A stretch of 64,000 bases of DNA from an uncultured Allomuricauda sp. (GCF_947258355.1 NZ_CAMYIC010000018.1:1-64000), one strand, 5' to 3'; positions 50,304 through 60,506 are shown, counted from the first letter of the stretch. A program made the numbers and translations. Notes: generated by a model from the sequence alone, not told the origin.

Positions 50304-51992
50304 ATGATGGCAACAGAAGTAAAAGAGACAACCAGGGCACAGGAGTCCACCAACGCAATTGAACGCTTATATATTACTATGCGTCATTTGCTCAATCGTG
50401 GATTTTACAAACCATCCGGTGTTTCCGGAAATGCACTTCGTAGCGCCTTGCTGTTGCTTAGACCTGAAATTTATGGCACTATTGCCGAAGACAAAGCAGA
50501 GCTCAATGGGTTGATTTATGTGTTGGAACGTTTGCCCGAAGGCATCGAGGAATGCAGATTCATCAACTTAACTTCCGATGAAGGCTTTGCCAAGTCTCAC
50601 TTAAATGCCATTGTCCCACCTAAAAGAAGAAGGAACTGTTATCGCATAGACGATGAGCAGATGAACATTGAGATTACAAGGGGGCGAAGTGATATTTACG
50701 ATATTTTGACCCATCTTACCTTTTTGTTTGTTGAGTCCGGCAAAATATCAAGGAGGGTATTGGTCGACAATGGCAACGCCACTATTCGTGATTGGGACAA
50801 GCTTACCGAATTTGTATTGAGCGAAGAAAAAGAAGATGATGAGCGGGAAGTGGCCTTGATACACTGCGCTAATATCTTGGGGAGGACTTTTGATGAGGTG
50901 GTAGAAATTCAAAACAAATTAAAAACCTCAAAAGACCCAGATCGTTTTTTAAATGTAATCTATTGGTTGGGCAAACTTGCCATTGAAGAAGAAACTACGG
51001 GCAATAAAAGAACCATTACATTCAGCCCTCTTTTGCGAGAACGATTGGGACACCATCTGCATGGTGAAAAGTGGGCCGATAAGATTAAAAAGACCCTTTT
51101 GGCCCATAACTTGATACATAGGCCGCTTCATATCATAAGTGCTAACATGCACAGTGTCATGAATTCATTGTTTGCCAAAAAAGCATTGGCAAAAGAGTTT
51201 CCTGATAGTGAATCGTTGGACATTTATGAAGCATTGGGCTCCGAGAAGCACAAATCACTCAACAAAAAGGTAAAAAGCCATGCCGAAAAGAACGGTATGA
51301 TTTTCTTGGATGATGAATCTGGAGCCAATATTGATGTCCAGATTTTTGATACGGCAAAGTTCGGTAAGCAAAGTTGCTGCTATAACTTACCAGAGAATAT
51401 TCCACAGGAAGAAAAACCAGTTATATTTGTTATGGACTATGCCTTTGGAGAACAAGCATACGAAACCATTGATGAGTTGCTGAAACCAATGAAAGAAGGT
51501 GATAAAAAAATCTTCCTGAATGTGGATTCGGTTTCCATTATGGGAAAAGCAGGTATTTTAGAGGGAGGCAAGGGAGACCTAATGATTCCTTCGGCACATA
51601 TTTTTGAAGGAACAGCAGATAATTATCCTTTTAAAAACGAATTGTGCGCCTCAGATTTTAATGGGTATGGACTCAAAGTTGTGGAGGGCACAATGGTAAC
51701 AGTTTTGGGAACATCCCTGCAAAACAGGGATATTTTGCAATTTTTCCATGAATCCACCTGGAATGTAATAGGTTTGGAAATGGAAGGAGTGCATTATCAA
51801 AAAGCAATACAGTCCGCCTCCCAAATACGAAAAAGCATAAAAAAGGATGTGAAGGTACGTTATGCATATTACGCATCGGACAACCCTTTGGAGACAGGAA
51901 GCACATTAGCTTCTGGCGGATTGGGTACAACAGGGGTTAAACCCACATATTTAATCACAGACAGAATTTTAAAACAAATATTCAATTCATAG
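50304..51992 (+). CDS. DUF6909-type protein with nucleoside-phosphorylase-like C-terminus
   Basis: This 562-residue protein has an N-terminal helical part (about 1-290, opening TNAIERLYITMRHLLNRGFY) unlike anything I can name. The C-terminal about 260 residues have the landmarks of the PNP/UDP phosphorylase fold: MGKAGILEGG (near 413), GDLMIPSA, IGLEMEGVHY (near 490, the ribose-binding Met-Glu motif) and YYASDNP. From memory the whole is annotated DUF6909 in flavobacteria. A nucleosidase or phosphorylase activity is inference. ATG at 50304 or the following ATG are both possible. Confidence 0.7.
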   Translation: MMATEVKETTRAQESTNAIERLYITMRHLLNRGFYKPSGVSGNALRSALLLLRPEIYGTIAEDKAELNGLIYVLERLPEGIEECRFINLTSDEGFAKSHLNAIVPPKRRRNCYRIDDEQMNIEITRGRSDIYDILTHLTFLFVESGKISRRVLVDNGNATIRDWDKLTEFVLSEEKEDDEREVALIHCANILGRTFDEVVEIQNKLKTSKDPDRFLNVIYWLGKLAIEEETTGNKRTITFSPLLRERLGHHLHGEKWADKIKKTLLAHNLIHRPLHIISANMHSVMNSLFAKKALAKEFPDSESLDIYEALGSEKHKSLNKKVKSHAEKNGMIFLDDESGANIDVQIFDTAKFGKQSCCYNLPENIPQEEKPVIFVMDYAFGEQAYETIDELLKPMKEGDKKIFLNVDSVSIMGKAGILEGGKGDLMIPSAHIFEGTADNYPFKNELCASDFNGYGLKVVEGTMVTVLGTSLQNRDILQFFHESTWNVIGLEMEGVHYQKAIQSASQIRKSIKKDVKVRYAYYASDNPLETGSTLASGGLGTTGVKPTYLITDRILKQIFNS

Positions 51993-51994
51993 GT

Positions 51995-53044
51995 ATGGCA
52001 GACCAACCAGTAAATCAGAATAACTCGGATGAAATAGATTTGGGACAATTGTTCCAAATGATCGGAAGGGGTTTTCAAAAGTTCTTCAATTTCATCGGAA
52101 GCATATTTAAGGGCATTTTCCATGTGATTATGACGTTCCTCCTTTTTGTTCAAAGAAACATCATTGTTATTGCAGCGGCAATCATAATTGGGGGTGTTGG
52201 CGGTTACATATTGGATAAGGTTTTGCCAGAAAAATATATTTCCAGAATGGTTGTCGAACCTAATTTCAATAGTGTACAACAGTTATATAATAATATTGCT
52301 TTTTATAATGACTTGGCGAAGGCACAAGATTCTGTCGCGTTAGCAACAGCTTTAAATATTACTGAACATGAAGCAGCTACAATAAAGGAAATCTTTACGG
52401 ATTCCTATTCTGATGAGAACCAGAAAATAAAACTTTTTGATGAGTTTATTCGCGGATTGGACACAACAACTGTTAAAGCCATTGATTATGAGAACTACCT
52501 GAACAACTTTAATTCAATGGATGCCAGATTTCATCAAATATCCATGATTAGCACGGATAATAGAGTGGCCAAAAAAGCGCAACCTGCAATCATTAACTCG
52601 ATTTCCGTCAATGAATATTTTAAGCTTCAAAAGAAAATCAATGACGAGAACCTAGACCTCCAAGAAGAAATTTATAAAAAACAGTTGGTTGAAATAGATT
52701 CCCTTCAAAGTTTGTATAGGACCGTTTTGGTCAAAGAAGCCGATAAACCCATGCAAGGTACAAGCATTAACATGGCAGAAACAGGGGAGTCAAGAAGTAG
52801 GGAACTTGCCCTGGTTCAGGAAAAAGACGTTTTAAAAGAAAAATTGGTGGCATTGAATGAAGAACGAGCCAACAAATCCACCATAGTTAATGTAATCAGT
52901 GATTTTCCAACCAGGGGAGTGGAACAAAAGGGCATATGGAACAGTTATAAGTTTAAGCTGCCCATAGTACTATTGATTTTGGTATTTGGATTTCTTGCAT
53001 TATTGGAACTTAACCGATACTTAAAAACGTACGGGCAAGAATAA
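51995..53044 (+). CDS. Wzz-like chain-length determinant protein
   Basis: This 349-residue inner-membrane protein has an amphipathic/hydrophobic N-terminus and transmembrane helix (about 55-73), a long periplasmic coiled-coil region (about 80-315, rich in E/K/Q) and a C-terminal helix (about 321-340). This is the polysaccharide co-polymerase layout that sets O-antigen or capsule chain length. There is no tyrosine-kinase domain. It is first in the polysaccharide locus and starts 2 bp after the DUF6909 stop. Confidence 0.8.
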   Translation: MADQPVNQNNSDEIDLGQLFQMIGRGFQKFFNFIGSIFKGIFHVIMTFLLFVQRNIIVIAAAIIIGGVGGYILDKVLPEKYISRMVVEPNFNSVQQLYNNIAFYNDLAKAQDSVALATALNITEHEAATIKEIFTDSYSDENQKIKLFDEFIRGLDTTTVKAIDYENYLNNFNSMDARFHQISMISTDNRVAKKAQPAIINSISVNEYFKLQKKINDENLDLQEEIYKKQLVEIDSLQSLYRTVLVKEADKPMQGTSINMAETGESRSRELALVQEKDVLKEKLVALNEERANKSTIVNVISDFPTRGVEQKGIWNSYKFKLPIVLLILVFGFLALLELNRYLKTYGQE

Positions 53045-53106
53045 CTTGTCATAAAATTATCTGAGCCTATAAATGTTCTTTAGTTTGGATAAGGAAAACA
53101 GATGTA

Positions 53107-53886
53107 ATGGTTAAAATCTTGGTTACTGGTTCCAGCGGTCAACTTGGCAAATCTATTCAACATATAGTCCATGATTTTCCAGCACTTTATTTTGATTTTA
53201 AATCTTCGCAAGAACTGGACATTACCAAATCAAAGGAGCTAGTTGAGGCCTTTCAAAAAAAAAGTTATGATTTCTGTATCAATTGTGCAGCTTACACCAA
53301 TGTAGAGCAGGCCGAGAAGCAACCTAAGGCTGCATATAAGGTCAATGCGGAAGGTGTGAAGAACCTGGCCGAAGTATGTAAAAGTCAAGGGGCAACATTG
53401 GTTCATATTTCCACGGATTATGTTTTTGATGGAGATAAAAATGGACCATATACCACAAAGGACCACCCCAATCCCATCAACCAATATGGCAAGTCCAAAC
53501 TTATGGGCGAGCAATTAATACAGGAAATTTGGGACAACCATTATATTATTCGCACATCTTGGTTGTATAATAAAAATCACGGCCAAAACTTTTATCGTAC
53601 AGTTTTAAATAGAGCACTTGCGGGAGATGATTTGCATATCACGGATGCACAAAAAGGGTGTCCGACAAATACAGATTCACTTGCAAAATTTATTCTAAAA
53701 GAAATTGTATTGGGGAAAAAGCCCTTTGGTCTTTATCATTTTACTGATGGAAAACCGATGACATGGTATGAATTTGCCCGGCAAATATTGGAAGAGAATG
53801 GGTTAACGGACAAGGTCAAGCTTGTATTGGACACGAATTATCGTACTTTCGCAAAGAGGCCAACAAATAGCGTTCTAGCCAATTAA
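53107..53886 (+). CDS. rfbD: dTDP-4-dehydrorhamnose reductase
   Basis: This 259-residue SDR-superfamily enzyme makes dTDP-L-rhamnose in the last step. It contains VTGSSGQLGKSI (from residue 6), CAAYTNVEQAEK, STDYVFDG, YGKSKLMGE (catalytic Tyr/Lys) and the C-terminal RPTNSVLAN. It is a little shorter than usual, but motifs are complete. First of the contiguous rfbDBAC set. Confidence 0.94.
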   Translation: MVKILVTGSSGQLGKSIQHIVHDFPALYFDFKSSQELDITKSKELVEAFQKKSYDFCINCAAYTNVEQAEKQPKAAYKVNAEGVKNLAEVCKSQGATLVHISTDYVFDGDKNGPYTTKDHPNPINQYGKSKLMGEQLIQEIWDNHYIIRTSWLYNKNHGQNFYRTVLNRALAGDDLHITDAQKGCPTNTDSLAKFILKEIVLGKKPFGLYHFTDGKPMTWYEFARQILEENGLTDKVKLVLDTNYRTFAKRPTNSVLAN

Positions 53887-53918
53887 TCGGGTAATGCTAA
53901 GATTTTAATGGAGCTTTT

Positions 53919-54980
53919 ATGAAAAAGAATGTGCCAAAGAAAATTTTAATTACGGGTGGCGCTGGTTTTATAGGGTCCCATGTAGTTCGGCGATTCGTCA
54001 CTAGGTACAGTAATTATCACATTTTCAATTTTGACGCATTGACCTATGCCGGCAATCTGGAGAATCTGAAAGATATTGAGCAATCAACCAACTATACCTT
54101 TGTAAAAGGAGACATTACAGATGCAGATTTTGTAAATGATCTTTTCGCTCGGAATCGTTTTGATGGTTTGATACATTTGGCAGCAGAATCCCACGTAGAC
54201 CGTTCCATTGTCGACCCATTGGCTTTTGTGCGGACAAATGTATTTGGCACTGTCAACTTGTTGAATGCCTCATTACAAACTTTTAAAGAGAACGCAGGGT
54301 TTTTGTTCTATCATATCAGCACCGATGAGGTTTATGGTAGTTTGGGAAAAGAAGGCTTTTTTACGGAGAAAACGGCATACGACCCCAATTCACCATACTC
54401 AGCTTCAAAAGCGAGTTCCGATCATTTTGTAAGGGCATATGGAGAAACCTATAAATTACCATACATTATTTCGAACTGTTCCAATAATTATGGCCCCAAT
54501 CAGTTTCCCGAAAAACTGATTCCATTGTTCATCAACAATATCATACAAAATAAGGCGTTGCCCGTATATGGCGACGGAAATTATACCAGGGACTGGCTTT
54601 TTGTAAAAGACCATGCAAAGGCCATTGACCTGATATTTCACCAAGGAAAAAAGGGAGAGACGTACAATGTTGGCGGGTTTAATGAATGGAAAAACATTGA
54701 ACTGGCTCGATTATTATGCCGTTTGATGGACAAAAAACTAGATAGGGAAGCAGGAACATCTGAAAAACTAATAACTTTTGTAAAAGACCGCCCAGGACAC
54801 GATTTAAGGTATGCTATCGATGCAAGTAAGATTAATCAAGAGTTGGGCTGGGAGCCATCGGTAACATTTGAAGAAGGGCTGGAATTAACCATAGATTGGT
54901 ATTTTGATAACAAAGAATGGTTGAACAATGTTACCTCAGGGGATTATTTGGAATATTATAAGAAGCAATATCAAGTATAG
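53919..54980 (+). CDS. rfbB: dTDP-glucose 4,6-dehydratase
   Basis: This 353-residue extended SDR enzyme converts dTDP-glucose to dTDP-4-keto-6-deoxyglucose. NAD-binding ITGGAGFIGSHV begins near residue 10; HLAAESHVDRSI, STDEVYGSLG (Thr/Asp/Glu catalytic set) and YSASKASSDHFVRAY (Tyr-x3-Lys) follow. Substrate loop NNYGPNQFPEKLIPLFI is intact. Confidence 0.96.
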   Translation: MKKNVPKKILITGGAGFIGSHVVRRFVTRYSNYHIFNFDALTYAGNLENLKDIEQSTNYTFVKGDITDADFVNDLFARNRFDGLIHLAAESHVDRSIVDPLAFVRTNVFGTVNLLNASLQTFKENAGFLFYHISTDEVYGSLGKEGFFTEKTAYDPNSPYSASKASSDHFVRAYGETYKLPYIISNCSNNYGPNQFPEKLIPLFINNIIQNKALPVYGDGNYTRDWLFVKDHAKAIDLIFHQGKKGETYNVGGFNEWKNIELARLLCRLMDKKLDREAGTSEKLITFVKDRPGHDLRYAIDASKINQELGWEPSVTFEEGLELTIDWYFDNKEWLNNVTSGDYLEYYKKQYQV

Positions 54981-54986
54981 GACAAA

Positions 54987-55856
54987 ATGAAAGGAATCAT
55001 ATTGGCAGGAGGAACAGGTAGCAGGCTGCACCCACTTACCTTATCGGTGAGCAAGCAGTTGATGCCCATATATGACAAGCCAATGATTTACTATCCCTTG
55101 TCCACCTTAATGTACGCCGGAATAACGGAAATATTGATTATTTCCACACCAAAAGACCTACCACTCTTCAAGGAATTATTGGGAGATGGAAAACAATATG
55201 GTTGTTCCTTTTCCTATGCTGAGCAAGCATCCCCGAACGGTTTGGCCGAAGCTTTTATAATAGGTGAGGAATTTATTGGCAAAGAAAAGGTTGCCCTGAT
55301 TTTGGGAGACAACATCTTTTATGGCAGCGGTTTGTCCAAATTGCTGCAAGCCAACAATAATCCAGATGGCGGCACCATATATGCATATCGAGTAAATGAC
55401 CCGGAAAGATACGGCGTAGTGGAGTTTGATGAAAATGGAAAGGTTATCAGCATTGAAGAAAAGCCCAAGGTGCCTAAATCCAACTATGTGGTGCCTGGAA
55501 TCTATTTTTATGACAACGAAGTGGTTTCCATAGCCAAAGCTATAAAGCCCAGTGCTAGAGGAGAACTGGAGATAACCGATGTAAACAAGGAATATTTAAA
55601 AAGAGGGAAACTTAATGTAAGTATTTTGGATAGAGGGACAGCCTGGCTAGATACGGGTACATTCCAGGCGCTAATGCAGGCCTCACAATTTATTGAAGTA
55701 ATAGAGGACCGTCAAGGCTTGGTAGTGGGCTCCATTGAAGTTGCTGCTTTTGAAATGGGCTTTATTGACAAAACACAATTTGAAACACTTGCGGAACCAT
55801 TGTTGAAGAGCGGTTACGGAGAAAGGTTATTGGGCATTTTGAACAAAGAAGCATGA
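54987..55856 (+). CDS. rfbA: Glucose-1-phosphate thymidylyltransferase
   Basis: This 289-residue enzyme makes dTDP-glucose from dTTP and glucose-1-phosphate. It has the nucleotide-binding signature [14 protein letters not shown] (near 5-18), [27 protein letters not shown] and WLDTGTF. Its stop overlaps rfbC by 4 bases (ATGA). Confidence 0.97.
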   Translation: MKGIILAGGTGSRLHPLTLSVSKQLMPIYDKPMIYYPLSTLMYAGITEILIISTPKDLPLFKELLGDGKQYGCSFSYAEQASPNGLAEAFIIGEEFIGKEKVALILGDNIFYGSGLSKLLQANNNPDGGTIYAYRVNDPERYGVVEFDENGKVISIEEKPKVPKSNYVVPGIYFYDNEVVSIAKAIKPSARGELEITDVNKEYLKRGKLNVSILDRGTAWLDTGTFQALMQASQFIEVIEDRQGLVVGSIEVAAFEMGFIDKTQFETLAEPLLKSGYGERLLGILNKEA

Positions 55857-56395
55857 TCAAAGCAACGGAGACTAAATTAAAGGGGTGCTTTATAATCGAA
55901 CCTACAATCTTTGAAGATGATCGTGGATATTTCTTTGAGAGTTTTAATCAAAGAGAATTTTGTAAAGCCATAGGCCAAGAAATAAATTTTGTTCAGGACA
56001 ATCAATCTTTTTCCCATAAAGGAGTGTTGCGAGGGTTACATTTTCAAAAAGGGGAGCATGCCCAGGCCAAACTTGTTTCGGTTTTGGATGGAAGAATTCA
56101 GGATGTGGTGGTCGATTTACGTAAAGATTCTCCTACCTTTGCCCAGCATTTTTCAATTGAGCTGAACAACGAGAACAAAAAACAACTGTTCGTACCACGA
56201 GGATTTGCACATGGTTTTTTAACGTTGAGTGATACGGCTTCAATTTTGTATAAATGTGATAATTATTATAATCCAGGGACCGAAGGCGGTATTCACTATA
56301 ACAGCCCTGAACTGAATATAGAGTGGTGGATAGGTCCGAACGATTTGCTACTCTCTGAAAAAGATAAGAACTTGCCAAAATATTTGGAACACTAA
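55853..56395 (+). CDS. rfbC: dTDP-4-dehydrorhamnose 3,5-epimerase
   Basis: This 180-residue cupin-like epimerase has [33 protein letters not shown] (catalytic His), [11 protein letters not shown] and [16 protein letters not shown]. It completes the four-gene dTDP-L-rhamnose pathway. Confidence 0.96.
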   Translation: MIKATETKLKGCFIIEPTIFEDDRGYFFESFNQREFCKAIGQEINFVQDNQSFSHKGVLRGLHFQKGEHAQAKLVSVLDGRIQDVVVDLRKDSPTFAQHFSIELNNENKKQLFVPRGFAHGFLTLSDTASILYKCDNYYNPGTEGGIHYNSPELNIEWWIGPNDLLLSEKDKNLPKYLEH

Positions 56396-56412
56396 CCCAA
56401 AAGACAATAAAA

Positions 56413-57225
56413 TTGAACCCCATTAATTTAGAACATCAACTTTTACTTGCCATTAAAGCTTCAATTGATGCCGGCAGCGCAATTATGGATATTTATGACT
56501 CCGCGGATTTTGGCACTGAGTTTAAAAAGGATGACTCTCCATTGACAAGAGCAGATTTGGAATCCAACAGGGTGATAATGTCCTACTTAACCGAAACAAA
56601 TATTCCGATAATTAGCGAGGAGAATAAGAATCTTGATTACAGCGAAAGGAAAGCCTGGAATGTATGTTGGATGGTGGACCCGTTGGATGGCACCAAGGAG
56701 TTCATCAAAAGAAATGGGGAGTTTACGGTCAATATAGCGTTGATTGAAAATGGCGTCCCGATTCTTGGGGTTATCTATGTGCCTGTGACCAAGGAACTCT
56801 ATTATGCCAATGTTGAAAAGGGCAATTCTTATAAAGTCACTTTGGAGGGAGATACGAATACGTTGCCAGATGATTTGTTTGGTAATGAAAATATAATGAA
56901 ACCAAAGGGAAAAGAGAATAAATCAACAAGAGTGGTGGGTAGCCGGTCCCACATGAACGAGGAAACGGAACTTTTTATAAAAAAGTTGAAAGACGAGGGC
57001 AAAGAAGTGGAAATTGTGTCTAAGGGAAGCTCTTTAAAATTTTGTATCGTAGCAGAAGGCAAAGCAGACATTTATCCCAGAGTGGCTCCTACAATGGAAT
57101 GGGACACGGCTGCGGGCCATGCCATTTGCACCGCCGTGGGCCTAAAAGTCACCAATTGGGAGACCGGTAAAGATTTGGTATACAACAAGGAAAATTTGTT
57201 AAATCCCTTTTTCTTAGTTAGGTAA
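56413..57225 (+). CDS. cysQ: 3'(2'),5'-bisphosphate nucleotidase (PAP phosphatase)
   Basis: This 270-residue inositol-monophosphatase-fold enzyme hydrolyses PAP to AMP, clearing the inhibitory by-product of sulfotransferases. Metal-binding DPLDGTKEF is at residues 89-97, with SEENK upstream and WDTAAGHAI near the C-terminus. The start is TTG (NPINLEHQLLLAIKAS); the next Met is 24 codons later. It directly abuts the DUF2061 gene. Confidence 0.92.
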   Translation: MNPINLEHQLLLAIKASIDAGSAIMDIYDSADFGTEFKKDDSPLTRADLESNRVIMSYLTETNIPIISEENKNLDYSERKAWNVCWMVDPLDGTKEFIKRNGEFTVNIALIENGVPILGVIYVPVTKELYYANVEKGNSYKVTLEGDTNTLPDDLFGNENIMKPKGKENKSTRVVGSRSHMNEETELFIKKLKDEGKEVEIVSKGSSLKFCIVAEGKADIYPRVAPTMEWDTAAGHAICTAVGLKVTNWETGKDLVYNKENLLNPFFLVR

Positions 57226-57660
57226 ATGACGCAAAAGGTTTCCTATAAAAGACACTTGGCCAAGACCATAACATGGAGGGTGGTAGGCACGATGGATACT
57301 ATACTTCTTTCGTGGATTATTACCGGAAATCCATTTACTGGACTTAAGATTGGTTTGGCGGAAGTGGTCACCAAAATGGGACTATATTACTTGCATGAGA
57401 GATTATGGTTAAAAGTTGGTATTGGAGACAGTCGCAGAAGGCACTTGATAAAAACGGTAACCTGGAGGGTTCTGGGTACTTTGGACACCATAATTTTGTC
57501 TTGGATAATATCCGGAGACCCCTTCACTGGACTTAAAATTGGTTTTGCAGAGGTTGTTACCAAGATGATACTGTATTATTTTCACGAAAGGTCTTGGTAC
57601 AAAATCAATTATGGTCTGGATAAAAGAAAACGAGCAAAGAAATGGAGGAGAACATCATAA
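57226..57660 (+). CDS. Tandem DUF2061 membrane protein
   Basis: The 144-residue protein is two near-identical copies of the small DUF2061 unit: residues about 6-68 and 72-136, each with a (R)HLxKTxTWRVxGTxDT start, a membrane helix (ILLSWIITG or IILSWIISG) and LKIGxAEVVTKM. DUF2061 genes often sit in sulfate-activation clusters, as here between cysQ and cysC. The role is unknown. It overlaps cysC by 19 bases. Confidence 0.85.
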   Translation: MTQKVSYKRHLAKTITWRVVGTMDTILLSWIITGNPFTGLKIGLAEVVTKMGLYYLHERLWLKVGIGDSRRRHLIKTVTWRVLGTLDTIILSWIISGDPFTGLKIGFAEVVTKMILYYFHERSWYKINYGLDKRKRAKKWRRTS

Positions 57661-58232
57661 GGCACGACTATAAAATTGGGGTGAATGAAAGAAGAAAGGC
57701 CAATGGCCACAATTCGTTCCTAATATTTTTTACAGGTCTTTCGGGTTCGGGAAAATCCACAATAGCCAATGGCCTGGAACAAAAACTGGTTAAAGAGAAC
57801 ATAAGAACCTACACGCTCGACGGTGATAATGTTAGGAAAGGAATTAATAGGGACCTAAGTTTTTCGGCTGAAGATCGCTCAGAAAACAATAGAAGAATTG
57901 GAGAAGTGGCAAATCTATTTGTGGACGCAGGAATGGTGGTGTTGGCTGCATTTGTTGCTCCCTTTGAAAAAGACCGAAACCTAATTAAAGATACCGTGGG
58001 CGAGGAAAATTATGTTGAGGTTTTTGTGGATACCAGCTTGGAAGAATGTGAGAGAAGAGATGTTAAAGGACTGTACAAAAAAGCAAGAAAAGGTGAAATA
58101 AAAGATATGACGGGTATTTCCAGTCCGTATGAAGTACCTTTGCGCCCAGATATCACTTTAACGGAAAAAGAGTCTGTTGAAGAGTCAGTTAATAGAATAT
58201 ACGAATTGATCCGACCCAAATTACAATTGTAA
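57642..58232 (+). CDS. cysC: Adenylylsulfate kinase
   Basis: This 196-residue P-loop kinase phosphorylates APS to PAPS. Walker A is GLSGSGKS at residues 32-39, then LDGDNVRKGINRDLSFSAED (APS-binding), DAGMVVLAAFVAPFEKDR and VDTSLEECERRDVKGLY. It overlaps cysD by one base (TAATG), showing translational coupling. Confidence 0.95.
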   Translation: MEENIIRHDYKIGVNERRKANGHNSFLIFFTGLSGSGKSTIANGLEQKLVKENIRTYTLDGDNVRKGINRDLSFSAEDRSENNRRIGEVANLFVDAGMVVLAAFVAPFEKDRNLIKDTVGEENYVEVFVDTSLEECERRDVKGLYKKARKGEIKDMTGISSPYEVPLRPDITLTEKESVEESVNRIYELIRPKLQL

Positions 58233-59137
58233 TGAGTAAATATTATTTAAACTATTTAGACGAGCTAGAGTCTGAAGCCATTTTTGTGCTTCGAGAAGTT
58301 TGGGCCCAGTTCCAAAATCCAGTAATCTTATTTTCTGGAGGAAAGGATTCCATTGTGGTGACCCATTTGGCCAGAAAAGCATTTTACCCCAGTAAAATAC
58401 CATTTGCTTTGATGCATGTGGATACGGGACACAACTTTCCGGAAACCATAAAATTCAGGGATGACCTTATCGAAAGTTTAGGGGTAAGACTTATAGTTGG
58501 ATCTGTACAGGAATCCATAGACCAAGGCAGGGTTGCCGAGGAAAAAGGGAAGAACGCCACTAGAAATGCTCTTCAAATAACAACATTATTGGATGCTATT
58601 GAATCCAATAAAGTGGATTGTGCAATTGGCGGTGGTAGAAGGGACGAAGAAAAGGCCCGTGCCAAGGAACGTTTCTTTTCGCATAGGGATGATTTCGGGC
58701 AATGGGACCCCAAAAACCAAAGACCTGAGTTATGGAACCTGTTCAATGGAAAACAATTTGAAGGAGAACATTTCCGGGTTTTTCCAATAAGTAATTGGAC
58801 CGAAATGGATGTTTGGAACTATATCAAACGTGAAAACATACAAATTCCATCCCTTTACTTTGCTCACGAAAGAGAAGTGGTTTGGAGAAGCAACTCATGG
58901 ATTCCCAACTCTGAATTCTTAAAGTTGGATGAAGGAGAGGAAGTGGTCACCAAGAAAATACGTTTTAGGACTCTTGGCGATATCACCATTACGGGGGGGA
59001 TTGAGTCAGATGCTGACACCGTGGAGAAAATAGCTCAAGAGGTGTCGGCAATGAGACAAACCGAGCGAGGCAACCGAAGTGATGACAAGCGTTCGGAAAC
59101 AGCAATGGAAGACAGAAAAAAACAAGGATATTTTTAG
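58232..59137 (+). CDS. cysD: Sulfate adenylyltransferase subunit 2
   Basis: This 301-residue PP-loop ATPase makes APS from sulfate and ATP with CysN. The pyrophosphate loop is SGGKDS at residues 35-40; FALMHVDTGHNFPE, GGGRRDEEKARAKER and WTEMDVWNYIKRE are family motifs. It is 8 bp upstream of cysN. Confidence 0.96.
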   Translation: MSKYYLNYLDELESEAIFVLREVWAQFQNPVILFSGGKDSIVVTHLARKAFYPSKIPFALMHVDTGHNFPETIKFRDDLIESLGVRLIVGSVQESIDQGRVAEEKGKNATRNALQITTLLDAIESNKVDCAIGGGRRDEEKARAKERFFSHRDDFGQWDPKNQRPELWNLFNGKQFEGEHFRVFPISNWTEMDVWNYIKRENIQIPSLYFAHEREVVWRSNSWIPNSEFLKLDEGEEVVTKKIRFRTLGDITITGGIESDADTVEKIAQEVSAMRQTERGNRSDDKRSETAMEDRKKQGYF

Positions 59138-59145
59138 ACAAAGAT

Positions 59146-60399
59146 ATGTTGGACAATAATCAACTTTTACGATTTACAACGGCAGGAAGTGTGGATGATG
59201 GAAAAAGTACGCTAATCGGCCGCCTATTATACGATTCAAAATCCATTTTTGAAGACCAATTGGAAGCCATTGAAAGTACAAGTAAAAAGAAAGGGCACGA
59301 CGGCGTCGACCTGGCACTTTTTACCGATGGCCTTCGCGATGAAAGGGAACAAGGTATCACCATCGATGTGGCATATCGTTACTTTACCACACCAAAGCGA
59401 AAATTCATTATCGCGGATACCCCTGGGCATATTCAATATACCCGAAACATGGTTACAGGGGCTTCAACGGCCAATGCGGCCATAATTTTGGTTGACGCCA
59501 GGCATGGCGTGATAGAGCAGACCAAAAGGCACGCTTTTATTGCTTCCTTATTGCAAATACCACACGTAATCGTTTGTATCAACAAGATGGATTTGGTCGA
59601 CTTTTCAGAGGAGGCCTATAACAAAGTAATTTCCCAATTCGAGGAATTTTCATCCAAACTATTGGTAAAGGATGTTCGCTTTATTCCAATTAGCGCATTG
59701 TTGGGTGATAATGTGGTAAACCGATCTAAAAACATGGAATGGTATCAGGGAGCACCATTGCTGCACACATTGGAAACCATGCATATTAGTAGTGACATCA
59801 ATAAAGTGGATGCCAGGTTCCCTGTTCAAACAGTTCTACGACCACAAAGTGATGAATATAGGGACTATCGCGGATATGCTGGTAGAATCGCAAGTGGTGT
59901 GTTAAGAAAAGGCGATGAAGTTACAGTTATGCCATCTGGGTTTAACTCAAAAATCAAGAGTATAGATACGTTTTCTGGTGAGGTTGAAGAGGCCTTCGCC
60001 CCAATGTCAGTATCCATTACTCTAGAAGACGATATTGATATTAGCCGAGGGGACATGATAGTTCGCTCGAACAATAAGCCAGAGGCTCAACAAGATTTGG
60101 AAGTGATGTTGTGCTGGCTGAACAACTCTCCAGCCAAACCAAGGGCCAAATACACCATTAAACACACTTCCAACGAGCAAAAAGCTATGGTAAAAGAGGT
60201 GTTGTATAAAATTGATATCAATACGTTGAACCGCAGTTCCGACGATACTGAGATGTCCATGAACGATATTTGTAAGGTAAAAATCAGAACCACGAAACCT
60301 TTAATGGTAGATCCTTATCGCGAGAACAGAACGACGGGGAGCATCATTTTGATTGATGATGCCACCAATGAGACAGTGGCAGCGGGGATGGTTGTTTAA
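59146..60399 (+). CDS. cysN: Sulfate adenylyltransferase subunit 1 (GTPase)
   Basis: This 417-residue EF-Tu-like GTPase drives the CysD reaction. G1 is GSVDDGKS at residues 14-21; the switch region is EREQGITIDVAYRYF, G3 DTPGHIQYTRNM and G4 NKMD. There is no fused APS kinase, consistent with the separate cysC. It ends the PAPS module; a 107-bp gap separates it from the flippase. Confidence 0.96.
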   Translation: MLDNNQLLRFTTAGSVDDGKSTLIGRLLYDSKSIFEDQLEAIESTSKKKGHDGVDLALFTDGLRDEREQGITIDVAYRYFTTPKRKFIIADTPGHIQYTRNMVTGASTANAAIILVDARHGVIEQTKRHAFIASLLQIPHVIVCINKMDLVDFSEEAYNKVISQFEEFSSKLLVKDVRFIPISALLGDNVVNRSKNMEWYQGAPLLHTLETMHISSDINKVDARFPVQTVLRPQSDEYRDYRGYAGRIASGVLRKGDEVTVMPSGFNSKIKSIDTFSGEVEEAFAPMSVSITLEDDIDISRGDMIVRSNNKPEAQQDLEVMLCWLNNSPAKPRAKYTIKHTSNEQKAMVKEVLYKIDINTLNRSSDDTEMSMNDICKVKIRTTKPLMVDPYRENRTTGSIILIDDATNETVAAGMVV

Positions 60400-60506
60400 G
60401 GAGTTTTGATTGCTCCCTAACTTTTGAGTTTTTCATTTCTTCGATAAAATTTCACCATGCACATAGTTGGCTGTGAACCACATTTTAAACCTTTCTGTAT
60501 AAGTGA

